Positions 50,514-59,543 of a stretch of DNA of 64,000 nt are shown here, in pieces. Origin of the DNA: Streptomyces sp. Je 1-369 (GTDB taxonomy: Bacteria; Actinomycetota; Actinomycetes; Streptomycetales; Streptomycetaceae); NCBI RefSeq assembly GCF_026810505.1, contig NZ_CP101750.1, forward strand, positions 2,943,254-3,007,253, read 5' to 3'. Position numbers and translations under genes: made by a program. Every line of letters starts with the position of its first letter. The stretch's first letter is position 1. The notes under the pieces were generated by a model. It made no database searches. It worked only from the letters and a program-made list of their open reading frames with translations, and was not told the DNA's origin.

Positions 50514-51332
50514 ATGCGCCAGTACTCCGCCGACCTCACGCCCCCTTGGAAGAAGCCGAAGCCCGTACCGGAGGTGGCGGCCGACGCCGGCCTCGTGGTC
50601 GAGGAGCTGAGCACCGGTTTCTGCGGGGCGGTGATCCGCTGCGAGAAGACGGCGCAGGGCCCGACGGTGACGCTGGAGGACCGCTTCGGCAAGCACCGCG
50701 TCTTCCCGATGGAGCCGCGCGGTTTCCTGTTGGAGGGCCGCCCGGTCACCCTGGTCCGCCCTTCGCGGGCCGCGGCCCCCGCACGTCCCTCCCGCACCGC
50801 GTCCGGCTCGGTGGCCGTGCCCGGTGCGCGGGCCAGGGTCGCCCGCGCGGGACGCATCTACGTGGAGGGCCGTCACGACGCCGAACTGGTCGAGCGCGTC
50901 TGGGGCGACGACCTGCGCATCGAGGGCGTCGTCGTGGAGTACCTGGAGGGCGTCGACGACCTCCCCGCGATCGTCGCCGAGTTCGACCCGGGGCCGGACG
51001 CCCGCCTCGGCGTCCTGGTCGACCACCTGGTCCCGGGCTCCAAGGAGTCCCGCATCACGACGCAGGTCACCAGCGCCCACGCCCTGGTCGTCGGCCACCC
51101 CTACATCGACATCTGGGAGGCGGTGAAGCCGTCCTCGGTCGGCATCCCCGCCTGGCCCCGCGTCCCCCGTGGCCAGGACTGGAAGACGGGCGTCTGCCAC
51201 GCCCTGGGCTGGCCGCCCAACACGGGGGCGGCCTGGCAGCGCATCCTGGAGTCGGTCCACTCCTACAAGGACCTGGAGCCCCCGCTCCTCGGCCGCGTGG
51301 AAGAACTCATCGACTTCGTCACGCTCCCGTAG
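50514..51332 (+). CDS. DUF3097 protein with TOPRIM-like core
   Basis: A 272-aa actinobacterial protein of unknown function. The N-terminal ~100 residues form a beta-rich domain (FCGAVIRCEKTAQGPTVTLE). The C-terminal half reads YVEGRHDAELVERVW, then EYLEGVDDLP and LGVLVDHLVPGSKESRI. This order of a hydrophobic strand-EG-x-x-D, then a DH-x-x-x-G loop, recalls the TOPRIM fold of RNase M5 and primases. The start MRQYSADLTPP is favoured because TATCGT lies 8 bases before it (leaderless). A GTG at 50475 overlapping the MBL gene is possible. It converges on hemW. Confidence 0.8.
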   Translation: MRQYSADLTPPWKKPKPVPEVAADAGLVVEELSTGFCGAVIRCEKTAQGPTVTLEDRFGKHRVFPMEPRGFLLEGRPVTLVRPSRAAAPARPSRTASGSVAVPGARARVARAGRIYVEGRHDAELVERVWGDDLRIEGVVVEYLEGVDDLPAIVAEFDPGPDARLGVLVDHLVPGSKESRITTQVTSAHALVVGHPYIDIWEAVKPSSVGIPAWPRVPRGQDWKTGVCHALGWPPNTGAAWQRILESVHSYKDLEPPLLGRVEELIDFVTLP

Positions 51333-51354
51333 GCACCGGGGCCGGGTGGCCTGG

Positions 51355-52587
51355 TCAGTCCACCAGGTCCCGCACCACGGCGTCGGCGAGCAGCCGCCCC
51401 CGAAGCGTCAGGACGGCGCGCCCCTCCCCGTACGGTCCGGCCTCGAGCAGTCCCTCGTCCCTGGCCCGTACGGACGCCGCGAGGCCCGCCTCCCGCAGCA
51501 GCGACAACGGGCAGCCCTCCCGCAGCCGGAGCTCCAGCAGGATCCGCTCTACCCGCCGATCCTCCGCGGACAGCACCTCACGCCCGGCCCCGGGCGAGCC
51601 ACCGCCCGCCAGCGCCCCCGCGTAGGCCCCGGGATGCTTGACGTTCCACCACCGCACGCCGCCGACGTGGCTGTGCGCGCCGGGCCCGGCGCCCCACCAG
51701 TCGGCGCCGCGCCAGTACAGCTCGTTGTGCAGGCAGCGGCCGCTGTCGGACGTGGCCCAGTTGGACACCTCGTACCAGGAGAAGCCCGCGTTCCCGAGCA
51801 CCTCGTCGGCGATCAGGTACCGGTCGGCGTGCACGTCGTCGTCGGTCATCGGCACTTCGCCGCGCCGGATGCGCCGCGCCAGCTGCGTGCCCTCCTCCAC
51901 GATGAGCGCGTAGGCGCTGACGTGGTCGGGGCCCGCGCCGATCGCCGCGTCGAGCGTGGCGCGCCAGTCGTCGTCCGTCTCGCCGGGCGTGCCGTAGATC
52001 AGGTCGAGGTTCACGTGGTCGAAGCCCGCGGCGCGTGCCTCGGCGACGCACGCCTCGGGGCGCCCGGGTGTATGCGTACGGTCGAGCACCTTCAGGACGT
52101 GCTGCTTCGCGCTCTGCATGCCGAAGGACACACGGTTGAAGCCACCCTCCCTGAGCTCGCTCAGGTACGCCTCGTCGACCGACTCCGGGTTCGCCTCGGT
52201 CGTGATCTCCGCGTCGTCCGCGAGCCCGAACTCGTCCCGCACGGCGGCGAGCATCGCCACGAGGTCGCGGGCGGCGAGCAGCGTCGGCGTGCCGCCCCCG
52301 ACGAACACGGTCCGCACGGGCCGCGGGTCGTCGCCCAGGACCTTACGGGCGAGCCGCACCTCGTCGGAGAGGGTCTGCGCGTAGTTGTCGCGGGAGGCGA
52401 GGACGCCGCCGGAGCCGCGCAGCTCGGTCGCGGTGTACGTGTTGAAGTCGCAGTAGCCGCAGCGCGTGGCGCAGTACGGGACGTGCAGGTAGAAGCCGAG
52501 GGGGCGGGAGGCCGCGCCGTCGAGGGCGGACGCGGGCAGCGCGCCGTCCTCGGGCATGGGCTCACCATCGGGCAGTGCGGAGGGCAT
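51355..52587 (-). CDS. hemW: Heme chaperone HemW (radical SAM)
   Basis: A 410-aa radical-SAM protein. The [4Fe-4S]-binding CxxxCxxC is seen as CATRCGYCDFNTY, followed by FVGGGTPTLL and the HemW C-terminal domain. HemW was long annotated coproporphyrinogen III oxidase (HemN), but it lacks true HemN function and delivers heme to enzymes. Start MPSALPDGEP. The gene order hrcA-dnaJ2 then hemW near lepA is a widespread conserved neighbourhood. Confidence 0.94.
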   Translation of the reverse strand: MPSALPDGEPMPEDGALPASALDGAASRPLGFYLHVPYCATRCGYCDFNTYTATELRGSGGVLASRDNYAQTLSDEVRLARKVLGDDPRPVRTVFVGGGTPTLLAARDLVAMLAAVRDEFGLADDAEITTEANPESVDEAYLSELREGGFNRVSFGMQSAKQHVLKVLDRTHTPGRPEACVAEARAAGFDHVNLDLIYGTPGETDDDWRATLDAAIGAGPDHVSAYALIVEEGTQLARRIRRGEVPMTDDDVHADRYLIADEVLGNAGFSWYEVSNWATSDSGRCLHNELYWRGADWWGAGPGAHSHVGGVRWWNVKHPGAYAGALAGGGSPGAGREVLSAEDRRVERILLELRLREGCPLSLLREAGLAASVRARDEGLLEAGPYGEGRAVLTLRGRLLADAVVRDLVD

Positions 52588-52648
52588 GCGGCCAATTGTC
52601 CCCCACCCGAGACCGCACCCCGCTCGCCCTGCCTCGCCGGGCCGCGCC

Positions 52649-54610
52649 TCACCGCGCCCGCAGCACCAGCAGTGCCAGGTCGTCGTCCGGAGGGCGTTCC
52701 GAGAACTCGTGGACGAGGCGCTTGATCCGTTCCGCCACCAGGTCCGCGTCGAGCCCCGCGCAGCTCGCCAGCGCCCGTGCGAGGCCGTCGCCGTCGTCGA
52801 ACTGGCGTCGGCCCGTCCGGCGCTCGGTCACGCCGTCCGTGACGCACAGGAGCGTCTCGCCGGACCGCAGGTCGAAGCTCTCACTCTTGTACGTCTCGTC
52901 GTCGACGACCCCGAGCAGCATCTGCGGAGTGGCCGCCTCCCGGACCTCACCGGCGGCGGACATGACGAGCGGCAGCGGATGCCCGGCGCAGGCGAGGGTG
53001 ATGCGCACTCCTCCTTCGTACGGGACGATCTCCCCGTACAGGAGCGAGAGGAACCGCGACGTGGGGCTGTCGGGCGGCGCGCCCTGCCCGCCCGCCGCCG
53101 CGACGACCGCCGCCGCCGCGTCCGCCGCCTCGATCGCGTCGTCGAGGAGCAGCTGGTTGAGACGGTCCATGACCTCCGCGACCTGGTACCCCTCGCGGGC
53201 GAGCAGCCGCAGCCAGGGGCGGGCGAGGCCGATGACGACGGCCGCCTCGGGCCCCTTGCCCTGGACGTCGCCGAGCGCGAAGCACCAGCGGCCGTCGCCC
53301 GCCTGGAACACGTCGTAGAAGTCACCGCCGGGGCCGCCCTTGTCCCGCGGTTCGTAGACGAGGCCGCTCTCGACGCCGGGGATGTCCGCGACCTTGCTGG
53401 GCAGCAGTCCGCGCTGGAGCACCTGGCTGATGTTGGCCTGGCGCTGGTAGCGCCGGGCGGTGCTGATGGCGAGCGCGACCCGGCGGCTGAAGTCCTCGAC
53501 GAGTCCGGTGACTTCGTCGGGGAAGCGGACGAGCCCGGACCGGCCGATGACGAGCGTGCCGAGGGCGCGCCCGCCCGCGCTCAGCCGGTACGCCAGTGCC
53601 GCGCCGGGCGCCCCGCCCGCCAGCGCCTCACCGGGCCAGGGCAGCGGGAAGGCGCCGGAGCCCGCCGTGTCGGGGACGCGGGGCGGTTCCTTCTCCAGGA
53701 CACGGCGCAGCTCCTCCATCCGGTGCTCGCTGGTGTGCCACACGCGGGCGAGCCGTGCACCCTGCACGCCCAGGGAGTCGTGGACGGCTCCCTGGGACAT
53801 GTCGTCGAGCCAGATCGCGCACCAGTCGGCGAGGCGCGGCACGAGCAGCTGTCCGGCGAGTGCCGCCACCAGGTCCTCGTCGAACTGTCCGGCAAGGAGG
53901 TCGGACGCCTCGGCGAGGAAGGTGAGCGCGCCCCTGTTGACCCACTCCGTGTCCTGCGAGGCGCGATTGGGCAGCGGCGCGAGGATCTCGGCGGCGCGCA
54001 GTCCGCGCAGCAGGGCCTGTTCGCTCGCGTACGACTCGATCCCGGGGCCGGCCTGGACGCCCTCGACGGGCAGTCGGGCCCAGACCGATTTCGTGCCGGT
54101 GCGGTAGGTGATGCCCCAGGACTCGGAGAGGGTCGCGACGAGGTGGAGGCCGCGGCCGTACTCGGGAGTGCCGGAGGACGGCGGGCGGTGCTCGCCGCGG
54201 ACGGCGCGTGCGGGGTGGTGGTCGGCGACCTCGATGAGGAGGGTTTCCGTGTTCTCGTCGGGGAGCACCTCGTCGAGGCGGCACATCAGCTCGACGGCCG
54301 TGCCCGCGTGCACGACGGCGTTGGTCACCAACTCGCTGACCAGCAGCACCGCGTCGTCGGCGAGCCGGTCGGTGATGCCGGCGGCGGCGGGCACGCCGAG
54401 CTCGGTCCAGTCGGCGAGCGCCGCCCGCACGAATCTCCGCGCGGCGGCGGGCGCCAGTGGGTTTCCGGGCAATGACGTGCGCACCACCGCCGGTGGCCCG
54501 GGTCGGCCCGGGTCCATGGCGGAGGCACGAATATCGGCCTCCAGTTGCATCGGAATGGACCCCACGGTGCGGCTCCTGAGCAGTTCGGGCGAATACGCCT
54601 CAGGCGACAT
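52649..54610 (-). CDS. SpoIIE-family PP2C phosphatase with anti-sigma-like ATPase domain
   Basis: A 653-aa cytoplasmic signalling protein. Residues ~40-180 are an RsbW/SpoIIAB-type HATPase_c domain (LLVSELVTNAVVHAG). A GAF-like domain spans ~230-390. Residues ~410-650 are a SpoIIE/RsbU PP2C phosphatase (LPSKVADIPGVESGLVYEPRDKGGPGGDFYDVF, FALGDVQGKGPEAAVV). Such multi-domain proteins control alternative sigma factors by partner switching in Streptomyces. It is divergent, 57 bp apart, from the giant hybrid kinase, which suggests a common stress or development circuit. Confidence 0.88.
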   Translation of the reverse strand: MSPEAYSPELLRSRTVGSIPMQLEADIRASAMDPGRPGPPAVVRTSLPGNPLAPAAARRFVRAALADWTELGVPAAAGITDRLADDAVLLVSELVTNAVVHAGTAVELMCRLDEVLPDENTETLLIEVADHHPARAVRGEHRPPSSGTPEYGRGLHLVATLSESWGITYRTGTKSVWARLPVEGVQAGPGIESYASEQALLRGLRAAEILAPLPNRASQDTEWVNRGALTFLAEASDLLAGQFDEDLVAALAGQLLVPRLADWCAIWLDDMSQGAVHDSLGVQGARLARVWHTSEHRMEELRRVLEKEPPRVPDTAGSGAFPLPWPGEALAGGAPGAALAYRLSAGGRALGTLVIGRSGLVRFPDEVTGLVEDFSRRVALAISTARRYQRQANISQVLQRGLLPSKVADIPGVESGLVYEPRDKGGPGGDFYDVFQAGDGRWCFALGDVQGKGPEAAVVIGLARPWLRLLAREGYQVAEVMDRLNQLLLDDAIEAADAAAAVVAAAGGQGAPPDSPTSRFLSLLYGEIVPYEGGVRITLACAGHPLPLVMSAAGEVREAATPQMLLGVVDDETYKSESFDLRSGETLLCVTDGVTERRTGRRQFDDGDGLARALASCAGLDADLVAERIKRLVHEFSERPPDDDLALLVLRAR

Positions 54611-54667
54611 CGACAGAGTGACAGACTGGCCACGCTCATAAGCACCGAGTTACCGAAGTGGGCCGTT

Positions 54668-57600
54668 ATGAGTGAGAACAGTGCTATGCCTGTGCTTGGA
54701 AAAGACCGGGTTCCGGTCCCGACGCAGAGTGGCGAGGCCGGTACGGATCCGGCCAACTGCCAGCTGCGCCCGCTCCTCGCCGCCATGAGGGCCGCACGGG
54801 ACGGTGACTTCACCAAGGTGGCGCCGGTCGGCGACGGCCTGGCCGCGGAGCTGTATGTGGTGTTCAACGAAATGCTGGACCGTTCGCTGCACTTCGACAG
54901 CGAGCTGATCCGCGTGCGGCGCGAGGTCATACGGCACGGCCGGCTGGACGAGCGGTTCGCCGCGAGCCCCGGTCAGGGCCGGTGGGCGGCCCGCGTCTCG
55001 GAGGTCAACACCCTGCTCGACGCGCTGGTCGCACCGGCGGCGAACGCGACCCGGGTGCTGAACGCGGTGGCGGGCGGCGACCTCACGCAACGTGTCGACC
55101 TGCACGACGGCACCCGTGAACTGCGGGGTGATTTACGCCGTCTGGGCCGGGCCGTCAACACGATGGTGGATCAGCTGTCCCTCTTCACGGGTGAGGTCAC
55201 GCGGGTCGCCCGTGAGGTTGGCACGGAGGGGCGTCTCGGCGGGCGCGCCAAGGTGCGGGGGCTTTCGGGCAGCTGGCGCGACGTGACGGAGGCCGTCAAC
55301 ACGATGGCGTCCCGGCTCACCGCGCAGGTGCGGGACATCGCGCTCGTGACGACGGCGGTGGCGCAGGGCGACCTGACGCGCACGGTGACCGTCGAGGCGA
55401 CGGGTGAGCTCCTCGAACTGAAGCTGACCGTGAACACGATGGTGGAGCAGCTCTCCGCGTTCGCTGCCGAGGTGACGCGTGTGGCGCGCGAGGTCGGCAC
55501 GGAGGGGCAGTTGGGCGGCCGCGCCCAGGCGCGCGGGGTGTCGGGTGTGTGGAAGGACCTCACCGACAACGTCAACTTCATGGCGTCGAACCTCACCTCG
55601 CAGGTCCGCAACATCGCCCAGGTCACCACGGCCGTCGCCAACGGCGACCTGAGCCAGAAGATCACCGTCGACGCCCGGGGCGAGATCCTGGAGCTGAAGT
55701 CGACGGTGAACACGATGGTGGACCAGCTGTCCGCGTTCGCCGACGAGGTCACGCGTGTCGCGCGCGAGGTCGGCACCGAGGGCAACCTGGGTGGGCGTGC
55801 TCAGGTGCGGGGCGTGTCGGGTGTGTGGAAGGACCTCACCGACAACGTCAACTTCATGGCCGACAACCTCACCTCCCAGGTGCGGAACATCGCACTCGTG
55901 TCGACGGCCGTGGCCCAGGGCGACCTCGGCAAGAAGATCACGGTCGAGGCGAAGGGCGAGATCCTGGAGCTGAAGTCGACGATCAACACGATGGTCGACC
56001 AGCTGTCCGCGTTCGCCGACGAGGTCACGCGTGTCGCGCGCGAGGTCGGCACCGAGGGCAACCTCGGCGGTCAGGCGCAGGTCCGCGGGGTGTCGGGCGT
56101 ATGGAAGGACCTCACGGACAACGTCAACTTCATGGCGTCGAACCTCACCTCGCAGGTCCGCAACATCGCCCAGGTCACCACGGCCGTCGCCAACGGCGAC
56201 CTGTCCAAGATGATCACAGTCACGGCGCGCGGCGAGATCCTGGAGCTCAAGGACACCGTCAACACGATGGTGGAGCAGCTGCGCGCCTTCGCCGACGAGG
56301 TGACCCGCGTCGCCCGCGAGGTCGGCACGGACGGCAGGCTCGGCGGCCGCGCGCAGGTGCTCGGCGTATCGGGCGTGTGGAAGGACCTCACCGACAACGT
56401 CAACTACATGGCGGACAACCTCACGGGCCAGGTCCGCAACATCGCGCAGGTCGCGACCGCGGTGGCCCAGGGTGACCTCTCCAAGAAGATCGACGTCGAC
56501 GCGCGCGGCGAGATCCTGGAGCTGAAGACCACCATCAACACCATGGTGGACACGCTGTCCTCGTTCTCCTCCGAGGTCACCCGTGTGGCCCGCGAGGTCG
56601 GCTCCGAGGGGCAGCTGGGCGGCCAGGCCCGGGTCGAAGGCGTGTACGGCACGTGGAAGCGTCTGACGACGAACGTGAACGAGCTGGCACTGAACCTCAC
56701 CACGCAGGTCCGCGCCATCGCCGAGGTGGCCTCCGCGGTGGCCCAGGGCGACATGACCCGCTCCATCACGGTCGAGACCCGGGGCGAGGTGTCCGAGCTC
56801 AAGGACAACATCAACCTCATGGTCTCCAACCTCCGTGAGACCACCCGCGCCAAGGACTGGCTGGAGTCCAACCTGGCCCGTCTCGCCGGTCTGATGCAGG
56901 GACACCGGGACCTGATGGAGGTCGCCGACCTGATCCTGCGCGAGCTGACCCCGCTGGTGAACGCGCAGTACGGCGCGTTCTTCCTGGCCGACCCGGACAC
57001 CGCCGAGTCTCCCGCGCCCAGCCAGGTCACCGCCAAGGGCCTCGCCTTCATCGCCGGGTACGGAGCGGCGCAGGGCTCCGTCGTCGACACGGGCGGCATG
57101 CCCGCACAGGGTCTGGTGCGCCAGGCCGCGCTGGAGAAGAAGCGCATCCTCGTCGAGGAGGTCCCGCCGGACTACATCAAGATCCACTCGGGGCTCGGCG
57201 ACGCGGCACCGGCCACGGTCGTCATCATCCCGATCCTCTTCGAGGACAAGCTGCTCGGCGTCATCGAGCTGGCGACGTTCTCCCGCTTCTCCGACGTCCA
57301 CCTGGCGTTCTTCGACCAGTTCGTGAACACCATCGGCGTCGCGATCAACACCATCATCGCCAACTCCCGCACGGAGTCGCTGCTCGGCGAGTCGCAGCGC
57401 CTGGCCATCCAGCTCCAGGAGCGCTCGGACGAACTCCAGCGCCAGCAGGCCGAGCTGCGGCGGTCCAACGCGGAGCTGGAGGAGAAGGCCGCGCTGCTGG
57501 CCACGAGCTCCCAGTACAAGTCGGAGTTCCTCGCGAACATGTCGCACGAGCTGCGCACCCCGCTCAACTCGCTGCTGATCCTCGCGCGGCTGCTCTCCGA

Positions 57601-58879
57601 CAACCCGGACGACCACCTCTCCGACCAGGAGGTGCAGTTCGCGACGACCATCCACCGCTCCGGCTCCGACCTGCTCCAGCTGATCAACGACATCCTCGAC
57701 CTGTCGAAGATCGAGGCGGGCCGGATGGACGTACGCCCCAAGAAGCTCCCTCTCATCAAGGTCCTCGACTACGTCCACGCGACGTTCCGCCCGCTCACCC
57801 TCGACCGCGGTCTCGCCTTCGACGTATCGGTGGGCGAGGACGTGCCGCGCGAGATGTTCTCGGACGAGCAGCGCCTCCAGCAGATCCTGCGCAACCTGCT
57901 GTCGAACGCGGTCAAGTTCACCTCGGCGGGCAGCGTCGAGCTGCGGGTCAGCCGCGTCAAGGAGTCCGCGGGCGACCGGCTGCTCCACGACAACGAGGAC
58001 CTGCTGTGCTTCGCCGTCAGCGACACCGGCATCGGCATCCCCGCCGAACAGCTCCCGGTGATCTTCGAGGCGTTCCAGCAGGCCGACGGCACCACCAACC
58101 GGAAATACGGCGGCACGGGCCTCGGCCTCTCCATCAGCCGCGAGATCGCGGGCCTGCTCGGCGGCCGTATCACCGCGGAGAGCCGCCCCGGCCAGGGCTC
58201 CACCTTCTCGCTCTACGTCCCGGTGGTGCACCCGGGCCACGGCGCCGCCGCCATCGCGTACGCCGCGGCGCACATCCAGCACCTTCCGGAGCCGATGGAA
58301 CAGGCGGCCCTGCGGCCGCACACCGCACTCGAACCCGACGACAGCTGGCCCACGCCCACCAAACTGGAGGAGTGGAAGGAAGGGCGCGCGGGCCGGATAC
58401 TGCCGGGCCGCAGGGTGCTCATCGTCGACGACGACATCCGCAACGTCTTCGCCCTCACCCATGTCCTCAGCCGCGTCGGCATGCCCGTCCTGTACGCGGA
58501 GAACGGCCGCGAGGGCATCGAGACCCTGGAGCGCAACCCGGATGTCGACATCGTGCTGATGGACATCATGATGCCGGAGATGGACGGCTACGAAACCATG
58601 GTCGCGATCCGTCGCAGCCCCCGCTGGCAGGGCCTGCCCATCGTCGCCCTCACCGCCAAGGCCATGCCCGGAGACCGCGAGAAGGCCATCTCCCAGGGCG
58701 CCACCGACTACGTCCCCAAACCCGTGGACGTGGACCAACTGCTCGGCGTCGTCTGTGCCCTCCTGGACCCAGCCGGCTCGTCGACCGACGAGCAATCCAC
58801 AACCCCCGATCCAGAGACCGTCGTTCAGGAGCAGGACAGTGTTCAAGGAGAGAGCGCTGTTCCGCCGACGACCGAGTGA
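54668..58879 (+). CDS. Giant HAMP-repeat hybrid histidine kinase (Nik1/OsaA-like), TTA-containing
   Basis: 1403 aa. Residues ~20-170 have no transmembrane helix. Residues ~170-730 carry six tandem HAMP-type units of exactly 92 residues, as in fungal group III (Nik1/Os-1) kinases. Then come a GAF domain (~745-900), a coiled coil, HisKA with His960 (NMSHELRTP), HATPase_c and a receiver with Asp1299 ([12 protein letters not shown]). There is no membrane segment, so it senses in the cytoplasm. Codon 156 is TTA (55133-55135), giving bldA dependence. ATG follows a 57-bp divergent region; the OsaB-like regulator starts 6 bp after the stop. Osmotic or envelope stress is the likely role. Confidence 0.9.
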   Translation: MSENSAMPVLGKDRVPVPTQSGEAGTDPANCQLRPLLAAMRAARDGDFTKVAPVGDGLAAELYVVFNEMLDRSLHFDSELIRVRREVIRHGRLDERFAASPGQGRWAARVSEVNTLLDALVAPAANATRVLNAVAGGDLTQRVDLHDGTRELRGDLRRLGRAVNTMVDQLSLFTGEVTRVAREVGTEGRLGGRAKVRGLSGSWRDVTEAVNTMASRLTAQVRDIALVTTAVAQGDLTRTVTVEATGELLELKLTVNTMVEQLSAFAAEVTRVAREVGTEGQLGGRAQARGVSGVWKDLTDNVNFMASNLTSQVRNIAQVTTAVANGDLSQKITVDARGEILELKSTVNTMVDQLSAFADEVTRVAREVGTEGNLGGRAQVRGVSGVWKDLTDNVNFMADNLTSQVRNIALVSTAVAQGDLGKKITVEAKGEILELKSTINTMVDQLSAFADEVTRVAREVGTEGNLGGQAQVRGVSGVWKDLTDNVNFMASNLTSQVRNIAQVTTAVANGDLSKMITVTARGEILELKDTVNTMVEQLRAFADEVTRVAREVGTDGRLGGRAQVLGVSGVWKDLTDNVNYMADNLTGQVRNIAQVATAVAQGDLSKKIDVDARGEILELKTTINTMVDTLSSFSSEVTRVAREVGSEGQLGGQARVEGVYGTWKRLTTNVNELALNLTTQVRAIAEVASAVAQGDMTRSITVETRGEVSELKDNINLMVSNLRETTRAKDWLESNLARLAGLMQGHRDLMEVADLILRELTPLVNAQYGAFFLADPDTAESPAPSQVTAKGLAFIAGYGAAQGSVVDTGGMPAQGLVRQAALEKKRILVEEVPPDYIKIHSGLGDAAPATVVIIPILFEDKLLGVIELATFSRFSDVHLAFFDQFVNTIGVAINTIIANSRTESLLGESQRLAIQLQERSDELQRQQAELRRSNAELEEKAALLATSSQYKSEFLANMSHELRTPLNSLLILARLLSDNPDDHLSDQEVQFATTIHRSGSDLLQLINDILDLSKIEAGRMDVRPKKLPLIKVLDYVHATFRPLTLDRGLAFDVSVGEDVPREMFSDEQRLQQILRNLLSNAVKFTSAGSVELRVSRVKESAGDRLLHDNEDLLCFAVSDTGIGIPAEQLPVIFEAFQQADGTTNRKYGGTGLGLSISREIAGLLGGRITAESRPGQGSTFSLYVPVVHPGHGAAAIAYAAAHIQHLPEPMEQAALRPHTALEPDDSWPTPTKLEEWKEGRAGRILPGRRVLIVDDDIRNVFALTHVLSRVGMPVLYAENGREGIETLERNPDVDIVLMDIMMPEMDGYETMVAIRRSPRWQGLPIVALTAKAMPGDREKAISQGATDYVPKPVDVDQLLGVVCALLDPAGSSTDEQSTTPDPETVVQEQDSVQGESAVPPTTE
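55193..56848 (+). repeat. Six tandem 276-bp HAMP-encoding repeats
   Basis: Units begin at 55193, 55469, 55745, 56021, 56297 and 56573, each exactly 276 bp (92 codons), marked by VTRVAREVG. Units 2 and 4 share 87 consecutive identical bases (from 55565 and 56117), more than selection on protein would require, so gene conversion or recent duplication is likely. Confidence 0.95.
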
Positions 58880-58885
58880 GGCACC

Positions 58886-59476
58886 GTGACCATGAGTGCA
58901 GAGGCCGCCACCGACAACCGCGCGAGCATCCTCCTAGTCGACGACATGGAGGACAACCTGATGGCGCTCGAAGCCGTCCTCGGATCACTGAACGAGCCCC
59001 TGGTGCGGGCTCGTTCGGGCGAGGAGGCCATGAAGGCGATTCTGCGGCAACGATTCGCCGTGATCCTTCTGGACGTCCGCATGCCCGGCATGGACGGCTT
59101 CGAGACCGCGTCGAACATCAAACGGCTCGACCAGACCAAAGACGTGCCGATCATCTTCCTGACGGGCACCGACAACGACTCCGGCTACGCGTTCCGTGGC
59201 TATGCGACGGGCGCGGCGGACTACCTCACCAAGCCCTTCGACCCGTGGGTGCTGCGCGCCAAGGTCACCGTCTTCCTCGAACTGCACCGTAAAAACAGGC
59301 AGTTGGAGCGGATACTGGCCCGTGAGCAGCGCCAGTTCGACGAGCTGGCCGCGCGTCTGTCGGCGATCGAGACGCATATGGCGGCGAGCAGCCTCAAGGA
59401 CGTCCTCGAACTGCGCCGCCACGTGACGCACATGGAAGAACTGGTGCAGGAGATGTGCCGCGGCCGGGGCGTGTAG
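58886..59476 (+). CDS. Receiver-coiled-coil response regulator (OsaB-like)
   Basis: A 196-aa protein. A receiver domain (residues ~10-130, counted from GTG 58886) has the acidic pair in LVDDMED, phospho-acceptor Asp63 in ILLDVRMPGMDGF, Thr in FLTGTDN and Lys in LTKPFD. After it is a coiled coil (HRKNRQLERILAREQRQFDELAARLSAI) and a helical end, with no DNA-binding domain. This matches OsaB, which pairs with the OsaA hybrid kinase in S. coelicolor osmoadaptation. GTG 58886 or ATG 58892 may be the start. It lies 6 bp after the hybrid kinase and is its likely partner. Confidence 0.88.
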   Translation: MTMSAEAATDNRASILLVDDMEDNLMALEAVLGSLNEPLVRARSGEEAMKAILRQRFAVILLDVRMPGMDGFETASNIKRLDQTKDVPIIFLTGTDNDSGYAFRGYATGAADYLTKPFDPWVLRAKVTVFLELHRKNRQLERILAREQRQFDELAARLSAIETHMAASSLKDVLELRRHVTHMEELVQEMCRGRGV

Positions 59477-59512
59477 ACCGGCACCCCGACCGCGTGACGA
59501 ACAACGGGTGGC

Positions 59513-59528
59513 CCCCTGGACCCAGGGG
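59513..59528. terminator. Short hairpin between convergent genes
   Basis: CCCCTG and CAGGGG with a 4-base loop lie in the 67-bp gap between the convergent response-regulator and acyl-CoA synthetase genes. It is weak but well placed as a shared terminator. Confidence 0.45.
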
Positions 59529-59543
59529 CTCCGAGCCGACGGA

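Noticed and set aside
51355..52587. Oxygen-independent coproporphyrinogen III oxidase (HemN)
   Set aside because: Length, the CATRCGYC motif context and the C-terminal domain fit HemW, the heme chaperone, better than true HemN.
55193..56848. CRISPR-like periodicity
   Set aside because: The 276-bp period is in frame and encodes HAMP domains; there are no short repeats with unique spacers.
55133..58846. A 1237-codon minus-strand frame opposite the hybrid kinase
   Set aside because: Antisense shadow; it has no recognisable domain and repeats only because the kinase repeats.
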